In this document: positions 57,776-64,000 of the stretch, piece after piece
Layout of the letters: every line of letters begins with the position of its first letter
Numbering within the stretch: the stretch's first letter is position 1
Origin: Dolichospermum flos-aquae CCAP 1403/13F
GTDB lineage: Bacteria; Cyanobacteriota; Cyanobacteriia; Cyanobacteriales; Nostocaceae
Length of the DNA: 64,000 bases
Reading direction: 5' to 3'
NCBI RefSeq assembly: GCF_012516395.1
Contig: NZ_CP051206.1
Location: forward strand, 4,717,334 to 4,781,333
The notes under the pieces: model-generated
Told to the model about the DNA's origin: nothing
Databases searched by the model: none
What the model saw: only the letters and a program-made list of their open reading frames with translations
Made by a program: the position numbers and the translations under genes

Positions 57776-59479
57776 ATGAGCGATCGCCTTGTACAATTTT
57801 TATTAATTGACCCAGATCCAATTTTCCGTTTAGGACTCAAGGTAACACTGGAAGCTATTCCTAATTTACAAGTAGTAGCAGATGTTGCCACAGATACTGC
57901 CGCTTTACAGGTTTTAGCGGAAATACTAACTGGAAATTCTCGGCAAATTAAATTAATTATTTTAGAATTAGATAATGAGCAAATAGGGTTAAAATTTTGT
58001 AAACAACTCAAAGCTTTATATCCCCATATACCTATATTACTTTTAAGTTCAAAATCTCAACCAGAAATGCTCATTGCTGCCAAAGAAATCGGGATAAATG
58101 GCTATTGTCCTAAAGGGATATCAATTTCTCAATTAGTCCCCATTATTCAAGAAGTGGCTAATGGTGGTGATTACTGGTTTGCAGATTCAGTAATTGTTAA
58201 TTCTCCTTTCCCATTTGCTAAGTTGCGAAATAACTTACAAAATTCGGGAATTAATAATATAGATCAAGCCCTTGATAAAGTTACAGAACAATTAAAATTG
58301 CCGGGAATAACTCTATTAAATAAAGCAATTTTAGCAGGACAACGACGCGAACTTTTAGCGGCTCGGTGGGTTGTTAATCACTTATTGACAGCAGAGAAGG
58401 AAAGACAAAGACTATCACAAGAAAACCAATTACCGTCCTTAGATATTTTTCCCAATCAGACTATTATTAAATCAGATCTACGACCATTTATAAACGTACC
58501 ACCGATAGTTAGTTCTCAACAACTGCAATCTGAATTATTGACTTTAGGTTTAAATAAACTCAAATTTCCTTTAGATAATCTTACTAATACACCTTTAGAA
58601 ATTGATATTCTTCGAGAGAATAAAAAGCGAGAGTTACTTTATATTATTCTTCAGCAATTTTTTAAGCAGTTGGAAGAAGTCCGGGCTTTTAATTTTGATA
58701 AGAATCAGCTATTTAATTTACAAAGCCAGATTTTACTAGACTTATGGCAATTTACTATTACGGAGTTTTTTGGAAATTATTCCCGAATTATTTTAGATAA
58801 ACAAGAAATAAGTTTGGTTAAATTTTTATTAGATAAAACCACAGATTCGCAAACAGAAATTATCAATAAAGTTCCATTTCTATTTGAATTATTGACTTAT
58901 CTACTATTATTAACAGATTTATGTATTGATAACGTTTCTTATCCAGCAGGAACGCAAGAATCTCAATCTCAAGCATTATCAATTTTAGAAAATTTATTGA
59001 TTCACATAGCTAATGCTGTAATTCAACCATTACTAAATAATTTAGCAGACGAGGAAAGTATTAAACAAAATTTTTATCATTGGCACATGATTTCCACCAG
59101 AGAAATTGAGAAATTTAGAAATAACTTATCTTGGAAATATCAATTACATCAATATATAACTGAAGCGCAAACAATTTTTGAAAGTCGCTATGAATTATTT
59201 ATTTTTGCCCCTCGGGGAATTTCTAAAATATCAATTTATGCTCCTCGAAATCAAGAATTAGCTCAACTTTCTGGAATTCCTTTAGGGGTAACATTAATAC
59301 TAGAATTTCGGGATGCTATTTCTCCCCGCATACAATCATTAGTAGGCTTTTTAGGAACTGGAATTGTTTTTGTTCTCACTCAAGTAATTGGCCGAGGTTT
59401 AGGTTTAGTTGGGAGGGGAATTTTACAGGGAATTGGTAGTGTTTCTTTAACGGAAAAGGGACAACGGAAGAATAAGTAA
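57776..59479 (+). CDS. Receiver-like + DUF3685 protein
   Basis: This 567-residue cyanobacterial protein has an N-terminal response-regulator receiver fold (about 6-130: FLLIDPDPIFRLGLKVTLE, ILLLSSKSQPEML, INGYCPKGIS). It joins a long helical DUF3685 region with two hydrophobic patches near the C terminus (PRIQSLVGFLGTGIVFVLTQ). At the phosphoacceptor position the strand reads LIILELD, putting Glu where Asp is expected, so classical phosphorylation is doubtful. The lysine near KGIS is kept. Function unknown; it may share a transcript with the Fur-type gene. Confidence 0.75.
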   Translation: MSDRLVQFLLIDPDPIFRLGLKVTLEAIPNLQVVADVATDTAALQVLAEILTGNSRQIKLIILELDNEQIGLKFCKQLKALYPHIPILLLSSKSQPEMLIAAKEIGINGYCPKGISISQLVPIIQEVANGGDYWFADSVIVNSPFPFAKLRNNLQNSGINNIDQALDKVTEQLKLPGITLLNKAILAGQRRELLAARWVVNHLLTAEKERQRLSQENQLPSLDIFPNQTIIKSDLRPFINVPPIVSSQQLQSELLTLGLNKLKFPLDNLTNTPLEIDILRENKKRELLYIILQQFFKQLEEVRAFNFDKNQLFNLQSQILLDLWQFTITEFFGNYSRIILDKQEISLVKFLLDKTTDSQTEIINKVPFLFELLTYLLLLTDLCIDNVSYPAGTQESQSQALSILENLLIHIANAVIQPLLNNLADEESIKQNFYHWHMISTREIEKFRNNLSWKYQLHQYITEAQTIFESRYELFIFAPRGISKISIYAPRNQELAQLSGIPLGVTLILEFRDAISPRIQSLVGFLGTGIVFVLTQVIGRGLGLVGRGILQGIGSVSLTEKGQRKNK

Positions 59480-59546
59480 TTGGTAATTGGTAATTGGTAA
59501 TTGGTAATTGGTAATTGGTAATTGGTAATTGGTCATTGGTCATTGG
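59478..59546. repeat. GGTAATT heptamer array
   Basis: About eight GGTAATT units and two GGTCATT variants follow the DUF3685 gene. The same repeat is seen at 35862 and 37455. Confidence 0.9.
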
Positions 59547-59597
59547 ATTAAAAGCCTTTTCATTAATTACGAATAATATACATCGGGAAGTGCTGTA

Positions 59598-61055
59598 CTA
59601 TAAATTCCAATCACGACGATAATTGAAAAAACCTAATAACAACTCTTGTAAAGCACGGTTTTTATTAATTCTGTGTCTATTCCATTCTCTGGCTGTTTCC
59701 ATGATAATTTCGGAATAACTGGGATAAATAGGTGATAATTTTGCTAAATGCTGAATTTTAATATTTTGTGATATTGCTAAACTAATTAAATTAATTAATT
59801 CTCCTGCTGCTATTCCTAAAATAGAACATCCTAGAATTTTTCCATTTTCCAAAACTACTAATTTACAAATACCTGTAATTTCTCCTTGTATTTGTGGGGC
59901 TGTAGCTGTTTTGAAATATTGCTTAAAAACTAAAATTTGCTTTTGAGAATATCGGTTTCGCGCTTGTTTTTCTGTTAAACCAACTTGTGCCACTTTAGGT
60001 TGAGAATATATTCCCCAAGGAACAGATTCATAATTAACTTTTAGTCTGGGAAAAAATAAAGCATTTTCTATGGCAATATTAGCTTCATAATTACCAATAT
60101 TCTGAATATCATAACCACCTAATATATCACCACAGGCATAAATTCGCTGGTTGGTAGTTTGTAATTTTTCATTGACAACCAAGCGGTGTTGATGCAATTT
60201 TACTCCTACGGCTGGTAAATTCAGATATTCTAGGTTTGGTTGCTGTCCAATTCCAATAAAAATTTCGTCGGTTTCAATGGCTTGATTTCCGGCTTGTACC
60301 CATTTTTTATTGTCTATATGTCGGATTTGGGTGACTTGGGTTTGTGTTAAAACCCGCACACCATCAACTTCTAATTGTGCTGTTAATAATTGGGCTATTT
60401 CTAAATCAAGATTAGGCAGAATTTGAGAATTTTTAACTATTAATGTAACTTGACAACCGAATCTGGCTAAAAATTGAGCAATTTCTATACTTTGAGGAAC
60501 ACCACCAATAATTACCCAATTTTCGGGTAATGTTGTTGTTTCTAAAGATTGCCAAATATTAGCTAAAGTCAGATATTTAATAGTATCTAATCCTGAAATA
60601 TTGGGAATTAAGGGACGAGAACCATTAGCGAGTAAATAGGTGCGACTATATAACTGTCTTTCATTAACTGTAAAACTTAATTGAGGAGAAGATTGAAATT
60701 GACCATTACCAACAATAATATCAACACCTTGGGCAGCTAAGTTAGAAAGAGAATTTATTTGATTCAGATTTTTAGCAACGGCATTTGCATAAAACAATCC
60801 TTTTTTTAAATTTAAAAATTCTGGATTTAAGTGAATATTTTTGTCAAAAATTCCTAGATTTGCTAAATTATAAGATTGCTGAGTAATTTGACTAATTTCA
60901 CTAAGTATGTATTGATAACTTGAATTATAGTGATCAGAAAAATCCGCGCTCACAATCAAAGCAACTTTAGCGTGTAACTGAGTGGCACTTAAAGCAGCTT
61001 TGTATGCAGCAATACTGCCACCAATAATAACGATGTCGTAATCAATATTTGTCAT
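59598..61055 (-). CDS. FAD/NAD(P)-dependent oxidoreductase lacking the redox disulfide
   Basis: This 485-residue flavoprotein has the fold of mercuric/dihydrolipoamide reductases. It has an N-terminal FAD site YDIVIIGGSIAAYKAALSA, a second nucleotide site VIIGGVPQSIEIAQFLARFG, the FAD-closing IYACGDILGGYDI and a C-terminal dimerisation domain. The active-site CxxxxC that normally follows the FAD site is absent: the region reads DFSDHYNSSYQY. The first Gly-rich loop is also degenerate (GGSIAA). It is therefore not a standard disulfide reductase; the substrate is unknown. Start ATG 61055. Confidence 0.85.
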   Translation of the reverse strand: MTNIDYDIVIIGGSIAAYKAALSATQLHAKVALIVSADFSDHYNSSYQYILSEISQITQQSYNLANLGIFDKNIHLNPEFLNLKKGLFYANAVAKNLNQINSLSNLAAQGVDIIVGNGQFQSSPQLSFTVNERQLYSRTYLLANGSRPLIPNISGLDTIKYLTLANIWQSLETTTLPENWVIIGGVPQSIEIAQFLARFGCQVTLIVKNSQILPNLDLEIAQLLTAQLEVDGVRVLTQTQVTQIRHIDNKKWVQAGNQAIETDEIFIGIGQQPNLEYLNLPAVGVKLHQHRLVVNEKLQTTNQRIYACGDILGGYDIQNIGNYEANIAIENALFFPRLKVNYESVPWGIYSQPKVAQVGLTEKQARNRYSQKQILVFKQYFKTATAPQIQGEITGICKLVVLENGKILGCSILGIAAGELINLISLAISQNIKIQHLAKLSPIYPSYSEIIMETAREWNRHRINKNRALQELLLGFFNYRRDWNL

Positions 61056-61137
61056 TGGTCATTGGTCAGTTGTCAGTTGTTATACTCAACACAGCTTATT
61101 CATTTAATTCTCTGGGTAGGCGTTTAGCCAGCAGCCA

Positions 61138-61275
61138 GGGAATAAATTCCCTGTCTAAAAGCTAAAGTCGGTTAAAACCGACTACTTTGGCATAAAATAG
61201 GATAATTTTTGATTTTGAGTTAACCAGAGTGCGTTTTAACGCACTTTAGCTTTTAGACCGGAACTTAAGTTCCGG
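61138..61275. repeat. symmetric element made of four nested palindromes
   Basis: Four perfect hairpins occur in order: GGGAATAAATTCCC (61138), GTCGGTTAAAACCGAC (61167), GTGCGTTTTAACGCAC (61229) and CCGGAACTTAAGTTCCGG (61258). TAAAAGCTAAAG (61156) and CTTTAGCTTTTA (61244) also form a long-range inverted repeat. It lies downstream of the CobD-like gene and may end its transcript. Confidence 0.8.
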
Positions 61276-61299
61276 ACGGGTTTGATCCTTGCCTCTTGC

Positions 61300-62376
61300 C
61301 TATTCCCTTTGAATTGCTTTAAGTGCTGTTAATAGGCGTTGGTTATCAGACTGGGTACGGACTGCGACGCGAAAAAAGCGATCGCCTAATTCCTTAAAGC
61401 TTAAACAATCACGAATTAAAATCTGGTGTTGCTGAAGTAGTTGCTGTTGTAGCTGGGAAGTGGATTGTTGAGATTCTACCAATAAGTAGTTAACAGTGCC
61501 TTCGAGCGGGGTTAAACCGGGAATTGAAGCTACACCTTGAAATAGTTGGTTTCTCGCCTCTGGTAGCCATTTCCAGGTGAGATTTTGGAATTCTGTATCT
61601 TGGAGGGCGGCGATCGCTGCGGCTGCTGCTAAAGTATTTACAGGCCAAGGATCTCGCCATAATTTCCATTTTGCCAAACGGTCGGGGTGAGCGATCGCAT
61701 ATCCTAATCTTAGCCCTGGTAAACTGTAAAATTTGGTGAGCGATCGTAAAATCACCAAATTCTCGTATTCCTGCACCAACCCAATTAAACTTTGTTCAGC
61801 TTCCGGTGGCAAAAAATCCATAAACGCTTCATCTATCACCACCAAAGCAAACTTTTCCAAATACGGTAAAACAGACTCCCGTGAAAATAACTTTCCCGTG
61901 GGATTATGGGGATTATTCAGCAGTAACCCAAAATCTGAAGTCTCAAGTCCGAAATCTGGCAATAGAGAAATATTCCCCTGACCTATGCCTAAATCCACAG
62001 GAAACTCCAGAACTTTAGCGTTATTAGCCGCAAGAGTGCGGTAATAGTCACCAAACGCTGGAGTTAGTAACACTGTTGCTGCTAATTGTCCCAATTCTCT
62101 ACCCACCAGAGTTAATAATTCTGCTGAACCATTACCTGGCAAAATCCACTCAGTAGGTATTTGATGAAAATGACTCAGAGCAAGTCTCAATTCACCATAC
62201 TCTGGGTCAGGATAATTCCTCAGATTGCCCAGTTGGGACACAATTGCAGCAATAACGCTGTTTGGTGGTCCCAACGGGCTGATACTGGCGGAAAAATCCA
62301 CAATAGCATCAGGGGAACAGCCAGCCAGTGCTGCTGCCCAAGCTAAATTTCCCCCGTGTGCTTGTTGTGGCATCAA
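61300..62376 (-). CDS. cobD: Threonine-phosphate decarboxylase / CobD-like PLP enzyme
   Basis: This 358-residue fold-type I PLP enzyme most resembles CobD, which makes aminopropanol phosphate for the lower loop of cobalamin, and the related histidinol-phosphate aminotransferases. It has an N-terminal HGGNLAWAAALAGCSPDAIVDFSASISPLGPP, LLNNPHNPTGKLFS, VVIDEAFMDF and the PLP Lys in LRSLTKFYSLPGLRLGY. The HGGN start and NPxGPP-like motif favour CobD over HisC. This fits the cobalt import operon elsewhere in the window. ATGs at 62376 and 62373 are both usable. Confidence 0.8.
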   Translation of the reverse strand: MMPQQAHGGNLAWAAALAGCSPDAIVDFSASISPLGPPNSVIAAIVSQLGNLRNYPDPEYGELRLALSHFHQIPTEWILPGNGSAELLTLVGRELGQLAATVLLTPAFGDYYRTLAANNAKVLEFPVDLGIGQGNISLLPDFGLETSDFGLLLNNPHNPTGKLFSRESVLPYLEKFALVVIDEAFMDFLPPEAEQSLIGLVQEYENLVILRSLTKFYSLPGLRLGYAIAHPDRLAKWKLWRDPWPVNTLAAAAAIAALQDTEFQNLTWKWLPEARNQLFQGVASIPGLTPLEGTVNYLLVESQQSTSQLQQQLLQQHQILIRDCLSFKELGDRFFRVAVRTQSDNQRLLTALKAIQRE

Positions 62377-62399
62377 AAATATCTTTCCTATAGAAGAAC

Positions 62400-62693
62400 T
62401 TACTCTTTTGGCTCTTTTGGGGGTGCTACTCTTTCTCTAAACAGTTTCCCAGCGGAGAAAGCGGGAACTCTGGTAGCGGGAATGTCCATTTTTTCGTTGG
62501 TTTTGGGGTTGCGCCCTTCACGGGCTTTGCGTTCCCGTGATTCAAAAGAACCAAATCCTACCAATGTTACCTTATCACCGGAAGAAACCGCTTCCACAAT
62601 GGTTTCGATGGCAGCACTCAAAACAGCATCAGCCTGTTTCTTGGTAACACTAGCCTTTTCTGCTACCGCATCAACTAATTCGCCCTTGTTCAT
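62400..62693 (-). CDS. hup: DNA-binding protein HU
   Basis: This nucleoid-associated protein bends DNA. The 97 residues match HU along their length: MNKGELVDAVAEKASVTKKQ, VTLVGFGSFESRERKAREGR, the beta-arm NPKTNEKMDIPA with the intercalating Pro, and VPAFSAGKLFRERV. A short C-terminal extension (APPKEPKE) is added. It lies just upstream of the CobD-like gene on the same strand (23-bp gap). Confidence 0.95.
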   Translation of the reverse strand: MNKGELVDAVAEKASVTKKQADAVLSAAIETIVEAVSSGDKVTLVGFGSFESRERKAREGRNPKTNEKMDIPATRVPAFSAGKLFRERVAPPKEPKE

Positions 62694-63174
62694 ATCAAAC
62701 TCCTAAAGTTTTGCTAGAGATTATTTCAAGATGCACCATGACTGCATCTTTACGTAAATTTCCGTTTGTAGAAATACAAAAATCGTTCCTTGAGAGTATT
62801 TACACTCAAAATCGCTACAAATACGATTGACTCGACTTTTCAATGAATCATTCTAAAGCGTTGTCGCCCTAAGTGGATAGATGAAACTATTAATTTATAT
62901 AGATTTCAGGATTTTTTTTGTTTTTTTACCTCTTTACTGTATTCAAAATACCCTATTTTTAGGAATGAATACTTAGTGGTCAGTGGTCAGTAGGGGCGAA
63001 GCATTTGGAAGATAAATTATCGGTCATTCCCAAAAATAGTTCTCCAAATAGACATCTCCGGTAATTAAATGTGCGTGGTTTGAAACCCTTGTAGAGACGT
63101 TCTATAGAACGTCTCTACATTCATTTTCACCAGAGGTCTAATGCTTCGCCCGTAGAGTGGTCAGTTGTCAGTTG
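62694..63174. repeat. hup upstream region with a hairpin core split by a 92-bp insertion
   Basis: The first 250 bp should hold the hup promoter. At 62994-63048 the left part of the dispersed hairpin core (GGGGCGAAGCATTTGGAAG) begins; its right end (ATGCTTCGCCCGTA) resumes at 63141, and 63049-63140 is inserted. Heptamers flank it. Confidence 0.85.
63049..63140. mobile_element. 92-bp MITE inside a hairpin core
   Basis: The termini TAGACATCTCCGGT and (reversed) TAGACCTCTGGTG are imperfect inverted repeats. Inside is a perfect palindrome, GTAGAGACGTTC-TATA-GAACGTCTCTAC (63091-63118). There is no coding capacity. Insertion splits the dispersed hairpin core at CTCCAAA/ATGCTTCG. An IS630-type transposase fragment lies next to it, but shared ends cannot be shown here. 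Confidence 0.75.
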
Positions 63175-63642
63175 TCAATTTTCCCCTGCTCCCTGCCCCC
63201 TGCTCTCTGCGTGTATTGATGACTTGATGACTTTGCCTCTGGCTTTAAGGACTCTGCGAAGTCGGTCAGCACTCAAGTAAACTTGTCGCTCAGATGCTAG
63301 TTTTTTGGCTAGTTGTTTAGAGTTGTAAGTTTGGGGTTCTTCAATTAGACAGTTTTCTAGATACTCTAAATCATTTTCTGAATAACGGGGTTTTCCTCCT
63401 CGCCCTGGAGCATCCCATAATCCTGCTAAACTCATCTTTTCCCAACGGTGTAAGGTCTGACGGACTGTAGAAACTGCCCAGTTTAAACCTTGAGCAATTT
63501 CCTCGTTTTTTAATCCCCTAGCGTTCAACAGTAGAACTTGAGCGCGATCTTTTGTTCGTTGAGGAGCGTCTTTAGACCTTCTTAACTCTTCTAGCGTTAA
63601 CTTTTCTTGATCAGTTAAAACAACTCTCAGTCGGCATCCCAT
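63175..63642 (-). pseudogene. truncated IS630-family transposase (helix-turn-helix half)
   Basis: This 155-residue frame covers the N-terminal DNA-binding half of an IS630-type transposase (LTDQEKLTLEELRRSKDAPQ, ARGLKNEEIAQGLNWAVSTV, WDAPGRGGKPRYSENDLEYL). The DDE catalytic half is missing. The last residues (HAESRGQGAGEN) come from a CCCCTGCTCC-type low-complexity run, so the gene was cut there. In some members the catalytic half is in a second frame, but none follows. Confidence 0.8.
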
Positions 63643-63901
63643 AGGACTGTTATTTTGATTAATGTATTTGGTATCTGACGTGGGTTTCCAGATGGATATT
63701 TTTAATTACAGTACATAGTAACAAATGATTTGTATGTATTATCAAAAATCTATTGGCTTCAGTGTAGCCCTATAACAGTTAAGTAAGTAGACGAAAATAA
63801 TTTCATGACTAAGTATTGTGACGCTATACAACAATACCTTTACCAAATTGAAAAAATCTTTAATTCGTAGGTTGGATTGATGTTAATTTTTGGTTGAAGC
63901 G

Positions 63902-63932
63902 AAAAAAAAGGTTTGGTCATATTACCAAACCT
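63902..63932 (-). terminator. intrinsic terminator for a minus-strand gene beyond the right edge
   Basis: Read on the minus strand, AGGTTTGG pairs with CCAAACCT and is followed by eight T residues. It sits about 45 bp after a possible minus-strand stop codon at 63975. Confidence 0.75.
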
Positions 63933-63974
63933 CCATAATTGCTGTGCTTAACAACGTACATAATTAATTTAGTG

Positions 63975-64000
63975 CTAATCTAGCCACATAGCATCTTCCT
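63975..64000 (-). CDS. possible C-terminal codons of an unidentified gene
   Basis: On the minus strand the frame reads Glu-Asp-Ala-Met-Trp-Leu-Asp-stop (stop at 63975-63977), followed by the terminator at 63902. Seven residues are too few to identify a product. Confidence 0.35.

Larger units (their letters stand above)
63643..64000. other. right-edge intergenic region
   Basis: This region is AT-rich with no complete gene. It contains the terminator at 63902-63932 and the last codons of a minus-strand gene at the window edge. Confidence 0.6.

Overview
The window is a chromosomal segment of a cyanobacterium, most likely a filamentous heterocyst-forming member of the Nostocales (Anabaena/Nostoc/Dolichospermum type). 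The evidence is the chlorophyll gene chlD, a solanesyl diphosphate synthase, a glpX-type Calvin-cycle bisphosphatase, and a hetZ-patU pair with two tandem AMIN-domain amidases (both linked to heterocyst development and septa). Many HIP1 octamers (GCGATCGC) and abundant heptanucleotide short tandem repeats (GGTAATT, TGACAAC types) in the AT-rich intergenic DNA agree with this.

Layout. 1-5.7 kb: metal uptake, with the end of a FecCD-type permease and its ATPase, an unknown protein with a His/Cys cluster, and a complete cbiMNQO cobalt importer behind a cobalamin riboswitch. 5.9-14.5 kb: a secreted fasciclin protein, DNA ligase ligA, a free-standing IS200/IS605-type right end, a glycerophosphodiesterase, chrA and bifunctional putA. 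14.6-16.9 kb: a decayed accessory patch with a YhaV/PrlF-like toxin-antitoxin pair, a helicase remnant and an orphan gene. 16.9-31.2 kb: a Na+/H+ antiporter, two amidases, murI, sds, hetZ, patU and a transglutaminase-fold membrane protein that lacks two of three catalytic residues. 31.6-38.7 kb: remA-gmk, an IS607 element, then gap1, pyk and tal of central carbon metabolism.

38.9-41.4 kb holds the most interesting accessory locus: a two-gene DUF262 + HEPN cassette lying exactly between the 3' end of chlD and a displaced second copy of that 3' end. The two tails differ only at synonymous positions. 41.5-47.1 kb: chlD, hemA and glpX, with ten head-to-tail copies of an 88-bp unit directly upstream of hemA. 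47.4-53.4 kb: small conserved cyanobacterial proteins, a STAS-sugar transferase fusion, rsfS, a Ycf36-like protein, an asparaginase and initiator tRNA-Met. 53.6-64 kb: a decayed IS607-type tnpB tail, scpB, ispD, a family 9 glycosyltransferase, a Fur regulator, a degenerate receiver protein, a flavoprotein without the redox disulfide, a CobD-like decarboxylase, HU and a truncated IS630 transposase.

Cross-cutting themes. Cobalamin links the riboswitch-controlled cobalt importer at one end with the CobD-like enzyme at the other. The dispersed hairpin core that makes up the hemA array occurs at five loci (tal, hemA, the asparaginase, scpB, hup). At every one it lies upstream of the gene in the same orientation relative to transcription, which makes it a candidate leader element rather than random intergenic debris. 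All calls come from reading the sequence and translations; no database search was run.
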